Origin: Eimeria necatrix
Taxonomy: Eukaryota; Apicomplexa; Conoidasida; Eucoccidiorida; Eimeriidae
Assembly: GCF_000499385.1 (NCBI RefSeq)
Contig: NW_013651950.1
Span: 1-30,000 of the forward strand
Length of the DNA: 30,000 bases
Direction: 5' to 3'
Under the pieces are notes generated by a model. It ran no database searches. It was not told the origin of the DNA and worked only from the letters and a program-made list of their open reading frames with translations. Within the stretch, counting starts at the first letter, position 1. Every line of letters starts with the position of its first letter. The translations under genes and the position numbers were made by a program. This document shows positions 23,018 through 29,901 of this stretch, piece after piece.

Positions 23018-23098
23018 CTCCAGACATAAGCCGCTGCGTGGCGCCAATCGCACTCCCGCACTGCTTGAGCAGCAAACGCAACTGCAGCGAGCGCTGCA

Positions 23099-23144
<46 letters not shown>

Positions 23145-23449
23145 ATCTGCAGCAGCAGTGCTTTTCCCCATGCCTTATCTCTGCTGCTCCGTTTGTGGGG
23201 GCCGCTGCGGCGATTTGCCGCTGCTGCACCAGGAGCAGCAAGCCATAGGTGTGTTCTTCTCCCTAAACCCTAAACCCTAAACCCTAAACCCTAATCTCTA
23301 AACCCTAAACCCTAAACCCTAAACCCTAATTATGAGCCATCCACACAGTCGTCTCCGCATGCAGAACAGCGCAACAGCAGTATCCTTGGTGTGCATTTTC
23401 ATGAACTGCTCTTTTCTCCGTTGCGGCTGTAACTGCTGCTGCTGCTGTA

Positions 23450-23484
<35 letters not shown>

Positions 23485-23806
23485 AGCTGCTGCGTCTGAG
23501 CTGGGCCTAATGTACAAGACTTTTGGGAGTCCTCGGTCTCTCTTTTCTTTTCTTGTTGCTTCCAATCGGCTGCCGGAGGCGGTGGAGTTATTTTTGTCTC
23601 CTGGGGGTACAGGAGCAGCAGCAGCAGCAGCTGCTGCTGCTGCTGCTCCTGGGCCCGCTGCTGCTGCTGCCGCTGCTGCTGCTGCTGCTGATGTCGAGCT
23701 GCTAGTCACCCATGCACTCAACCGCCAGCAGCTAAACGCACTGCTGCGGCTGCTTCACAGAAGAGCCCACGGGGAGAGCCAAGTCTTCACTGTCAGCTAC
23801 TGTTGC

Positions 23807-23851
<45 letters not shown>

Positions 23852-25202
23852 CACGGCTGCTGCTGCAGTGGCTGCATCTGTGTGTGCTCTTGGAGCTTCT
23901 GCCTGCACGTCTGCATCTGCGTCTGCCGTTGCTGCTGTTGCTGCTGCTGCTCTTGCTGATGCTGCTGCTGCTCTGGCTGTTGCTCCCTCTGTTGCTGCTG
24001 CTCTGCTGCTCTTGTTGCTGCTGCCCTTCTTGCTGCTGCCCCTCCTGCTGCTGCTCCTGCTTCTTAATTTGATTTAATTTGCTTTTTAGTTTTATATTTT
24101 AATTATTTATTTCTTTTCGTTTTTTATTTGCTGCAGATGCTGCGGGCGGCGCTGCGCTCCCACCGCGCGCTGCGGAGTTTGCAGCAGTGCCATGTGGGCA
24201 ATTTGTTTTAAAAAACGAATAAAAACAAACAAAAGCAATTTAAAAATAATAAAATAATAAAAATAAATTAAAATAGTAATTAATTAATTAATTTAAAACA
24301 AACATGGCGCTTGTTTTCCCGTTTTTTCCTCTTCTTGGGCTGTCTAGACACCTGCTGCTCACTTGCTGCTGCAGCAGCAGATTTTTCTTCATTTGTTAAT
24401 TTCAATTATTTCTTTTTTCAAAGCTTTAAATATTTATATTTTTGTTTATTGGTTATTTGATTTTGCATTTTTTCGTTTTATTTCCGCTTTTATTTGTTTA
24501 TTTGTCTTATTTTGGAGTTATTTAATTAATCGGTTTATCTAATTGGTTTATTTTAATTCATTTTATCTTTTTTTATTTGCTGCTGGCAGCTCACAACTGG
24601 AGACAATTTAAATGCAGGTCTTCTCTCGGTGCTGCTGGCTGTGCACGAGGCACTGGCGCCGCCTCCTTTTGCTGCAGCAGCAGCAGCAGCAGCAGCTGCT
24701 GCTGCAGCAGCAGCAGCAGCAGCAAGCAAGTGGGACCGTCTTCACGGGCTGCTGGATGAAGGCATTTCTCTCCTTTCCGCGGCGCTGCAGCAAAAACGGC
24801 AAGCCATGTCTTTTCTGGGGATTAGGGCTTAAGGCTTAGGGTTTAGGGTTTAGGGTTTAGGGTTTAGGGTTTAGCGTAGGGGCTTAGGGGCACGGGTTTA
24901 GGGTTTAGGGTTTGTAGGCCAGTAACTGGTTTTCGTCTGCAGCGTAGGGCCTCCAGACAGCATGAAGCAGCTGAGGAAGCACCCAGAGGCAGCAGCAGCA
25001 GCTGCTGTTGCAGCTGCTGCTGCTGCTGCTGCTGCCGTCGCCGATGCTGCAGTTGAAGCCGCGCGGCCAGTGCAGCAGGAGCAGCAGGAGCAGCAGCAAG
25101 CAGCAGCTGCAGCAGCAGCTGCAGCAGCAGCGGCAGGCCCAAACGAGCCCGCGTCAAAGGCAGCCGATGCTGCAGCCGCAGGCCTTTCTGCTGCACCTCA
25201 CG

Positions 25203-25242
<40 letters not shown>

Positions 25243-26238
25243 AGAAACTGCTAGGGACATTAGAAAAGCAAGCGCAGCTGCAGCAGCAGAGACGCGGATG
25301 AGCAGCAGCAAGCCAGCAGCGGGAGGGCTGCGGCTGCTGCAGCTAGCAGACGATAGGGACCTGTCTCTTGATGAGGTAAAGTCCTGCTGCTGCTGCAGTT
25401 GCTGCTGCTGCTGCTGCTGCTCGATATGCTGCTGGTGATGCTGCCAGCGCTGCTGCAGTTGCTGCAGGTGAAGTTGCTTCTGCTGCAGCTCCAGCGCACA
25501 GAAGCAAGGGATCAGGCTGCTGCTGCTGCTGTTGCTGCTGTTGCTGCTGCTGTTGCTGCTGCTGCAGGTTGATGAGCATGATCTACAGGAGCTTCTGGAA
25601 TTGGTTGACTTGCAGCAGCAGTGCTGCTGCGCCGTGCCGAGTTGCTGCAGCAACTGGTCTTTGCTGCTGCAGCAGCAGGAGCAGAGGGTTCGCCTGTGCG
25701 TGCTGCTGCTGCTGCAACAGCAGCAGCAGCTTGCTGCTCGTGTGCTGCAGCTCTGCTGCTTAAACCCTCTTGAAGTGTATGTACAGGCAGCACATGTGCT
25801 AGCCAGCAAGGCCGCCACAATTCAGCAGGTAAAATGCAGGGCTGCTGCTGCTGTTGCTGCTGCTGCTGTTGCTGCTGCTGCTGTTGCTGCTGCTGCTGTT
25901 GTTGCTGCTACTGGTATTGCTGCCATTGGTGCTGCTGCTGCTAGGACTGTTGAGTCTTCTCCGTTTCCCCCCCGCAGCCTGCTGCTGCTGCTGCTGCTGC
26001 AGCTGTCTCTTGTGTTGCAGTTGCTGCTCTTTTGTCGCCATAAACATAACATGCTGCTGCTGCTGCGCTTGCTGTTGCTGTTGCGGTTGCGGTTGCTGTT
26101 GCTGCTGCTGCTGCGGTTTCTGTTGCTGCTGCTGCTGCCGCTGCTGCAGATGAAGACTCTGGTGACTGCTGCGGGGAAGCACTTGTCTGCTGATGAACTG
26201 GACTCCCTGCTGTGCAGCGCAATAAGGGGTTGGCTTCT

Positions 26239-26270
<32 letters not shown>

Positions 26271-26397
26271 GGCAGCAGCAGCAGCAGCAGGGCGTGCTGC
26301 AACGAGACAGTCTGCAGGAAGCTCTAAGTCTCGTGTCTTTGCTGCGGTCGCCGTTGGCTGCATTTGACACGCGCTTGTTCGTCGCCGGTCTGGCGCT

Positions 26398-26435
<38 letters not shown>

Positions 26436-26695
26436 TGCTGCTGCAGCACGGGGGAGCTGCTTCTTCCTTCTCAGGAAGCCAAGAACCCTCTCTAGCCCAG
26501 GAGCAGCTAAAAGTCTGCGTTGATGTTGCTTGTGAGTTGAGAGACAAGGAGTTGCTGCAGCGGTGCAGAGAAGCAGCAGCAGCAGCAGCAGACTTGCCGC
26601 TGCAGGAGCTCATAGCGTCCAAGCTGCTGCTGCTGCAGCCCTCCAGCAGCAGCAGCGGCAGCAGCAGCAGCAGCAGCAACAAACGCAGGCGGTAG
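5500..26695 (+). CDS. ZFYVE26: Spastizin (ZFYVE26/SPG15)-like giant protein, multi-exon gene
   Basis: Spastizin partners spatacsin and the AP-5 adaptor on late endosomes/lysosomes in animals and is linked to lysosome reformation and autophagy. Twenty-two exons, listed separately, keep phase across all junctions and total about 4,950 codons, against about 2,540 in the human protein; the excess is largely Gln, Ala, Ser and Leu runs. In the last 8 kb conserved blocks occur in human order: LLLLESLILN, RYARKALGLP, LLQPRTAARLRDTLL, RLGMFAAARAALHTAL, KCYLQ, SLFSFLVASNRLPEAVEL, WDRLHGLLDEGISLL, LAARVLQLCCLNPLEVYVQA, HLSADELDSLL, FDTRLFVAGLAL. The animal FYVE finger is not intact. The first 12 kb of coding is less conserved; it is assigned by continuity of phase. 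Homology rests on recall and needs a profile search. Confidence 0.7.
7758..8198 (+). CDS. Spastizin-like gene exon
   Basis: Acceptor CTGCTGCAG, donor GAGTGGAG/GTAAGC; phase 2 in and phase 2 out. Unique patches are LPSPAAKSRTAGDS, VLVSRFFPPFLSQLAPP and SGASWGSTSGGEELEW. The upstream intron (7524-7757) is CTG-rich. Confidence 0.5.
8394..9194 (+). CDS. Spastizin-like gene exon
   Basis: Acceptor GCTGCTGCAG after a CTG-rich intron; donor TTGGCCAG/GTAAGG, phase 2 to 2. It encodes PRALRLYIYEALLAHEPLLH, IKVLQYIALQLFCHLDDCWL, an Ala-rich low-complexity middle, and DEALLSKALGLDSRGAFWSD followed by YFQFLLAAKEHCLLLPLKAA. Good mixed-residue helices at both ends make this a convincing exon. Confidence 0.65.
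9400..9736 (+). CDS. Spastizin-like gene exon
   Basis: The acceptor follows 13 CTG units and CAG; donor CATCGAG/GTAATT. Phase 2 in, 0 out. It encodes ASQVLLPFPQLRPAVLLLSW, DAFEGQMGRRQQLLDLLCCC, RQTLLCLAHACAHTG and LLRYACDPNMQQHIE. Confidence 0.6.
9873..10457 (+). CDS. Spastizin-like gene exon
   Basis: Acceptor CTGCAG after a CTG tract; donor TTGTCG/GTGAGA; phase 0 to 0. It encodes VLRSRMAAAWWIADLLLELH, a Gln/Arg-rich segment, KSLLLYPEAVEALAAAASQR and FAALREALAADIYEATATQS. This pattern of helices suits an alpha-solenoid. Confidence 0.6.
10689..11305 (+). CDS. Spastizin-like gene exon A (first copy of duplicated module)
   Basis: Acceptor CTGCAG, donor ATCCA/GTAGGA, phase 0 to 2. It encodes LSRRAPLSLMQEQTFLEGLA, SSYEEERQHDTDVAAAYFAL, LQQTVCCLERLIARVRRPPY and RLWLLLRLAPLLFASTA, ending NGAFVVPPSVLISLALLI. 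From 11097 onward the DNA is repeated 555 bases downstream. Confidence 0.6.
11479..11563 (+). CDS. Spastizin-like gene exon B (first copy)
   Basis: Acceptor CTGCTGCAG, donor TTCGAG/GTCTGC (a weak GTC-type donor). Phase 2 to 0. It encodes RHLEALRGAEGLGKVGRILL followed by EAAAHFFE, a clean amphipathic segment that continues naturally from SLALLIQ of exon A. Confidence 0.6.
11712..11860 (+). CDS. Duplicated exon A' (truncated)
   Basis: This is the second copy of the end of exon A. No AG lies between the end of exon B and the CAG tract, so the first usable acceptor is GTGCAG at 11711, giving a shorter exon of poly-Gln plus DRNTSDSTCS and NGAFVVPPSVLISLALLI. Phase 0 to 2 fits both neighbours. The transcript may instead skip this copy. 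Confidence 0.4.
12034..12118 (+). CDS. Duplicated exon B'
   Basis: Identical in sequence to exon B at 11479-11563, with the same splice signals and phase. If both copies are used, the protein carries the RHLEALRGAEGLGKVGRILL segment twice. If not, one pair is skipped or the copies are alternatives. Confidence 0.5.
12359..12928 (+). CDS. Spastizin-like gene exon
   Basis: Acceptor GCCCTCAG, donor AATGAC/GTAAAG; phase 0 to 0. It encodes EAIWRCRLLLSQFFAAMPLA, DREWQQQLRWIGVFSV, a long Ser-rich region, and HMTPFASLLSLEADPFARRL, then LQQPAVFLARALQQND. The first segment follows on from the HFFE end of exon B. Confidence 0.6.
13394..13575 (+). CDS. Spastizin-like gene exon
   Basis: It encodes LLQRFELPGHLKISAEISEA, FAALRDALSCLP and SSRLEMCLEAFDKS. 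Acceptor choice is between TTTTTCAG at 13389 and GGGAG at 13393; only the latter keeps phase with the previous exon. Another possibility is that the Ala-coding DNA between 12929 and 13393 is not removed, because it is open in the same frame. Donor AAGTC/GTACGG, phase 2. Confidence 0.5.
13721..14293 (+). CDS. Spastizin-like gene exon
   Basis: Acceptor TTCTGCTCAG, donor GACCG/GTACAT; phase 2 to 2. It encodes WESVDSVVVPA, an Ala/Glu-rich run, ETEQECIFRSCLTTYSDAAT, SVALLRCSKRFAAVFAAVDA, LRRAAEELRKIS and PALTTLLATSID. Confidence 0.55.
14677..14790 (+). CDS. Spastizin-like gene short exon
   Basis: Acceptor CTGCTGCAG, donor TTTCAAG/GTAAAC; phase 2 to 2. It encodes LEVLIEARGMRTVSLASLLL, then EVETLPIKADLLRTHLS, with no homopolymer at all, which is rare in this gene. 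Confidence 0.65.
15143..16346 (+). CDS. Spastizin-like gene exon
   Basis: The acceptor follows a long CTG tract and TTTGCTGCAG; donor GCTAAG/GTAGGT; phase 2 to 0. It encodes NTAVASLLEQMQQLAAGTLR, LSSFLDKAVQVLRGE, KYLLALVCYLKRIVELQTEA, SPEDLISEVLFRFEGQQEAQ, LAALLQADLVEVLLQAALPL, LALRKDLVLFLGALEEQTYS, LLAALAIAERCVEVWPSGPL and LRLWLAERHRCWRIIQATGA. Dense helical segments fit the solenoid-like body of spastizin. Poly-Gln at 15562-15622 is one of the longest runs. Confidence 0.65.
16625..16690 (+). repeat. (CTG)n tract at an intron 3' end
   Basis: Twenty-one CTG-type units end in CAG at a predicted acceptor. It is among the longest of the CTG tracts that close introns of this gene. Confidence 0.85.
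16691..17788 (+). CDS. Spastizin-like gene exon
   Basis: Acceptor CTGCTGCAG, donor CAAAAG/GTAAACCCTAAACCC, where the donor merges with a telomere-like array; phase 0 to 0. It encodes RYLEAVADDSQAALELCFAA, WGVRGDLQRALRLADAQLSP, ELQQLLLTCVIRKA, RAALLLSAAWAVETCIETLA, ATNGTWETWRDIHADMQSEE and then GVQK. The following exon continues EWLAEAELKQLL. Confidence 0.65.
17789..18108. repeat. Intronic telomere-like arrays, both orientations
   Basis: CCCTAAA units (17790-17828 and 17901-17915) are followed by TTTAGGG units (17985-18020) within the same intron. They could pair in the RNA. The array begins two bases after the exon end. Confidence 0.85.
18109..18767. repeat. Intronic CTAG/GCTA tetranucleotide array
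   Basis: Long runs of GCTA units with variants (GTTA, GCCA, GGTA) fill most of the rest of the intron up to the acceptor TTACCTGCAG. Every CTAG is self-complementary, so the array is a chain of palindromes. It reads through as LASQPASQ in one frame, which makes a false N-terminal extension of the downstream ORF. Confidence 0.85.
18769..22971 (+). CDS. Spastizin-like gene, main 4.2-kb exon
   Basis: Phase 0 in (acceptor TTACCTGCAG), donor TTACAG/GTTCAG. The only frame open throughout begins EWLAEAELKQLLSLPGF. Landmarks shared with ZFYVE26 in order: HPLLLLESLILNARTELLQH and RYARKALGLP (19140-19280), a Cys cluster (20120-20170), LLQPRTAARLRDTLLRCNEL (20790-20850), FYPALEVRVVSLCRLGMFAA and RAALHTAL (21165-21255), and KLAAAADNYLKCYLQ at the end. 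Between them lie many Ala, Ser and Gln runs. This exon carries the strongest evidence for the gene's identity. Confidence 0.75.
20126..20260 (+). other. Degenerate zinc-finger-like cysteine cluster
   Basis: The coding frame reads VWRNLCGTAFNSFDALHCQR, then C and SFSGVYVHLKGKG. W, three Cys and the N-x6-C-x2-C spacing resemble a RanBP2-type finger. Position in the protein and CG-x2-F also fit a decayed FYVE finger. The first Cys of either fold is missing (Arg in its place), and the basic RRHHCR patch of FYVE is absent, so metal or PI3P binding is doubtful. Confidence 0.35.
22972..23500. other. Intron (or partly exon) with CAG tracts and telomere-like array
   Basis: Phase and the spastizin alignment support removal of 22972-23500, joining KCYLQ to LGLMYKTFGS. 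However, the frame stays open to a second donor, GCCATAG/GTGTGTTC at about 23249, and an acceptor CTGCAG at 23486 would also restore phase, so an alternative longer exon is possible. A CCCTAAA array occupies 23263-23328. Confidence 0.5.
23263..23328. repeat. Intronic telomere-like array, CCCTAAA orientation
   Basis: About nine CCCTAAA units with one variant, lying inside the intron of the spastizin-like gene. Confidence 0.9.
23501..23782 (+). CDS. Spastizin-like gene exon
   Basis: It encodes LGLMYKTFGSPRSLFSFLVA, SNRLPEAVELFLSPGG, Ala runs, and DVELLVTHALNRQQLNALLR, then LLHRRAHGESQ. It parallels the human block NYSTNLAIISFYVRHSCLRE and the following segment. Acceptor GTCTGAG. The donor is weak (AGCCAA/GTCTTC), chosen because it is in phase 0 with the next exon. 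Confidence 0.6.
24137..24193 (+). CDS. Spastizin-like gene 57-nt micro-exon
   Basis: It encodes MLRAALRSHRALRSLQQCH between acceptor TTTGCTGCAG and donor CCAT/GTGGGC, phase 0 to 0. It lies inside long AT-rich intron sequence and stands out by GC content. It matches the place of YYHILYELQQFM in the human protein. Confidence 0.5.
24194..24589. other. AT-rich intron
   Basis: T-rich and A-rich sequence with AATTAATTAATT motifs and one short CTG/CAG patch near 24350-24380. No coding potential. It differs sharply from the CTG-rich introns in the rest of the gene. Confidence 0.6.
24590..24807 (+). CDS. Spastizin-like gene exon
   Basis: Acceptor GCTGGCAG, phase 0. It encodes LTTGDNLNAGLLSVLLAVHE, ALAPPPF, poly-Ala, and SKWDRLHGLLDEGISLLSAA, then LQQKRQA. 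The last block aligns with the YTELGEKLSWLLKAKDHL part of human spastizin. The donor GCCAT/GTCTTT is weak but gives the phase the next exon needs. Confidence 0.6.
24828..24915. repeat. Intronic telomere-like arrays, TTTAGGG orientation
   Basis: TTTAGGG units fill about two thirds of the 135-nt intron between 24808 and 24942. Confidence 0.9.
24943..25375 (+). CDS. Spastizin-like gene exon
   Basis: Acceptor CGTCTGCAG, donor GATGAG/GTAAAG; phase 2 to 0. It encodes GPPDSMKQLRKHPEAA, Ala-rich sequence, KETARDIRKAS and GGLRLLQLADDRDLSLDE. It is poorly conserved and mostly low complexity. Confidence 0.5.
25568..25828 (+). CDS. Spastizin-like gene exon
   Basis: Acceptor CTGCTGCAG, donor ATTCAGCAG/GTAAAA; phase 0 to 0. 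It encodes VDEHDLQELLELVDLQQQ and QRVRLCVLLLL, then LAARVLQLCCLNPLEVYVQA and AHVLASKAATIQQ. The last two align with AFRVLQDFQLDAAMTYCRAA and the following RQLVEKEKYSEIQQ of human spastizin. Confidence 0.7.
26150..26695 (+). CDS. Spastizin-like gene, last exon with stop
   Basis: Acceptor CTGCTGCAG, phase 0; stop TAG at 26693-26695. It encodes MKTLVTAAGKHLSADELDSL, LCSAIRGWLL, LQEALSLVSLLRSPLAAFDT, RLFVAGLAL, LKVCVDVACELRDKELLQRC, LQELIASKLLLLQ, and a Ser-rich tail ending NKRRR. Block order matches the C-terminus of spastizin, so this is taken as the true end of the protein. A telomere-like cluster starts about 50 bases beyond the stop. Confidence 0.7.
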
Positions 26696-27628
26696 AAAAG
26701 CGCTCCCTGCTTCGCAGATACGCTTTGACTTCTGTAGGGATTGGGGTTTAGGGTCTAGGCTTTAGGGTTTAGGGTTTAGGGTTTTGCGCTGGGTTTTAGT
26801 TACAAGTTCAAGCGGTTCCCGCTTACCGCCATTATTTCTAGGGTTTAAGAATTAGGGTTTATAATTAGGGTTTAGGGTTTAGGGCTTAGAGCTCAGACAG
26901 AGCTGATTTCGAGAAGCAAACGTCTACAGTGAACCCTCGGCTTATATCTGTCTAGGGTTTAGGGTTTAGGGTTTAGGGTTTGTGGCAGCCAAGGCCTTTC
27001 AATTGCGTTTCGCTTCGCATTCAAGGGTTTGGGATTAGGGTTTAGAGCGTAGGGCTTAGGGTTTAGGGTTTAGGGTTTAGGGTTTAGGGTTCTGCGGAGG
27101 TGTGTGCACACACGAGACGCTCCGCTGCTGCAGAGTCACTTCGTTGTTGCTGCTGCTCCGCAGCTGCAGCAGCAGCAAATTTATGCATTATGGAAATAAA
27201 ATTAATTAAAATAAAATTTAAAATATAAATTAAATTTATTTTCCGGAATTTACTGCTCGAGACATCCACGAGCGCGAGCACAGGAGCTGCAGGCGGAGTC
27301 TGCGGCGGCACACACACTGGCTAGGGTTTAGGGTTTAGGGTTTAGGGTTTGGGGTTTAGGGTTTAGGGTTTGGGATTTAGAACTTTTGTGTTTATTTTCC
27401 TTTCAAATACTACTTTGAGACGCAACACTTTGCCCGAGGCAAAGGGGCCTCCAGTCTGCTGCTCGAGCTGCAGCAGAGAGACACCGCCGACGCCCTAAAC
27501 CCTAAACCCTAAACCCTAAACCCTAGTTCTGAAGCCTTCTTCCTTCTGTTAAGAAAAGGGACTCTTTTATTTTTTGAAGCCTTAATAGCCACTAATGTTA
27601 GGGGTTTAGTGCGGTTTCTGGTCATTCT

Positions 27629-27676
<48 letters not shown>

Positions 27677-27999
27677 AACTGGGTTTTGAGTGTCAGTTGG
27701 GGCTGAGTGCGTCGAAGGGAAACCAAAAGCCCCAATCCACAAGGGCATTTCTAAACCCTAATTGATGGTTTTAGTTGTAAACCCTCGAGCGTTTCAGCGC
27801 CGCCCGCGCGGAGGCGGTCAAACCCCAAACCCTAAACCCTAAACCCTAAACCCTAAACCCCAACCCAATGCCTTGGCAGAGGACACACACTTCTCCTTCT
27901 GGCTTCCCAGTGTTTCCTCTTATTTACTTTCGTTAAACACCGCGAGACGCTGTGCTGGCGGTCGCTGCTGCAGCAGCAGCAGCATTTCCAGCAGCAACT

Positions 28000-28034
<35 letters not shown>

Positions 28035-28108
28035 GACCCTACTTAGCTGCGAGAGCTCCTCCGAGAGTCAATTGTTTTAAGCAGCAGCAGCAGCAGCAGC
28101 CTTAACAG
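26696..28108. other. Intergenic region with alternating telomere-like arrays
   Basis: TTTAGGG arrays lie at about 26740-26784, 26860-26890, 26954-26982, 27058-27092 and 27322-27372. CCCTAAA arrays lie at 27494-27525 and 27828-27862. Between them are unique islands, an AT-rich patch (27180-27240), a GTGTGTGCACACAC palindrome near 27102, and a CAG tract (27630-27670). I see no supported gene. From about 27960 a Gln-coding CAG tract may belong to the 5' end of the next gene. Confidence 0.6.
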
Positions 28109-28182
28109 CTTCAGCAGCAGCCGCTCCAGCGGCAGCAACAGCAACTGCAGCAGCAACAGCAGCAGAAACGGCGGCGGGAATC

Positions 28183-28231
<49 letters not shown>

Positions 28232-28344
28232 AGGCAGCTCATGGAAACAGCAGAGCAGCAAAACATCTTGGGGACGCAGCCTCCTCTTTGTCGTCTCCTT
28301 CTGGCGAATGACCCGCTGCAGTGCATCAGGACCGAACTCAGCCT
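28109..28344 (+). CDS. Unknown protein, 5' exon (possible start at 28241)
   Basis: After a TAA in frame at 28103 the frame reads QLQQQPLQRQ, a Gln run, KRRRES, a longer Gln run, then RQLMETAEQQNILGTQPPL, CRLLLANDPLQCIRTELS. ATG at 28241 (METAEQQNILG) could start the protein, or an acceptor CTTAACAG could begin the exon. The donor AGCCT/GTAAACCC is the first unit of a CCCTAAA array, phase 2. I do not recognise the family. Confidence 0.5.
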
Positions 28345-28345
28345 G

Positions 28346-28576
28346 TAAACCCTAAACCCTAAACCCTAAACCCTAAACCCTAAACCCTAAACCCTAAACC
28401 CTAGGTCGTAGACCGCAGGCCTTAAGCCACCACCAAACAGCTACTTTTATGAGTTTCTGTGTCTGCGAAACGCGAAGCCCTAAACCCTAAACCCCAGAAA
28501 ACAGCAAGCACCCAACGCAAAACCCTAAACCCTAAACCCTAAACCCTAAACCCTAAACCCTAAACCCTAAACCCTA
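28346..28576. repeat. Intronic telomere-like arrays, CCCTAAA orientation
   Basis: Runs at 28346-28404, 28479-28495 and 28519-28576 take up most of the predicted 260-nt intron. The first starts exactly at the donor GT. Confidence 0.9.
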
Positions 28577-28604
28577 GGCCCAGCGTGTCTGTGTGGGCGC
28601 GCAG

Positions 28605-28821
28605 CATGCAGGGCAGCCTGCAGCGAGCTGAAGGGGGCGTGTGTCACCTGCAGCAGCTGCTGCAGCTGCTGCTGCAGCAGCTAACAGAAAAAGCAGCACA
28701 AGTGGAAGCTTGTTTGGGAGTGCTGCAGCCATTAGGGTTTTACTTGAAAGGAACTCAGTTAATAAATTGTCCCGGAGAAGCAGCAAACAGCCACGGGAAG
28801 AAGAGTTCGGGGCGGCGGCCC

Positions 28822-28862
<41 letters not shown>

Positions 28863-29179
28863 GGCGCAGGACGCCGCAGCGGCAGACACGGCTGCTGCTG
28901 CTGCTGCGGGCGCAGCAGCCGCTGCCGCAGCAGCAGCAGCGGCTCCGCCCAGGGAAAGCGATGGCGCCGGAGCGCCAGCTGCTCAGCAGCAGCAGCAGCA
29001 GCACAAGCAGCAGCAGCAGCAGAAGCAGCAGCACAAGCAGCAGCAGCAGCCGAGGGAGAAGCTGGGGCAAAGGACCCATGTGAGAGCGCCAAGCGAAGAG
29101 AAGCAGCAGCAGCAGCAAATCCTTGCTGCTCCTGCTGCAGCCTCTGCCCCAGCAGCAGTTGGCGCCGAAGCAGCAAGGA

Positions 29180-29227
<48 letters not shown>

Positions 29228-29380
29228 CCTTGTCCGATGCAGCAGCTGATGCTGCACCGGACGGGCCAGTGGCAGCAGCAGCAGCAAAACCAGCAGCAAA
29301 AGCAGCAACTGCTGCTGCTGCAGGGCCAGCTACTGCTTCGTTTGCGGTGGCGGCGGAACCTTTACCAGCAGCAGCTGCCG

Positions 29381-29411
<31 letters not shown>

Positions 29412-29865
29412 GCCTTGCGGTCTCCCTGTTGTAAAGAAAAGGCAAAAGAGAAAAACGGGACAGGAAGCAGGAGCTGCTGCTGCTGCTGCTGCTGGTTCTG
29501 CTGCTCCAACCCGAAAGAGAAGGAAGCCACTGTCTTCAATGGCCCAGCAGCAGCAGGAACAGCAGCAAGAGCAGCGGCAGCAGCAGCAGCAGCAGCAGGA
29601 GCAGCAGCAAAAGCAGCAGCAGACACAGCCAGATACGCAGGAGCCGCTCGAAAGTTCTTATAAGTCCCAGGAAGTACTTTACAAGACTCCTAAGCAGCAG
29701 AAGCCAGAATCAGCAGCAGCTGCTGCTGCAGCAGCAGCTGCAGCAGCAGCTGCAGCAGCAGACGCTGCAGCAGTAAAGGGACAGCAAGCTGCAGCAGCAC
29801 CGGAAGGAGCAGCAGCAACGCCAGCTGTTAAGCCGTCGCCTCCAAGATTGGTTACACCTAGACCC

Positions 29866-29901
<36 letters not shown>

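Noticed and set aside
21674..23053. 459-codon minus-strand open frame
   Set aside because: Antisense of the spastizin-like main exon, and composed of homopolymers. Dual coding would need evidence that is not visible here.
27509..27748. 79-codon minus-strand frame with NRTKPLTLVAIKASKNKR
   Set aside because: Partly mixed residues, but split by poly-Cys from a CAG tract and bounded by repeats. No partner exon was found, so it is not called.
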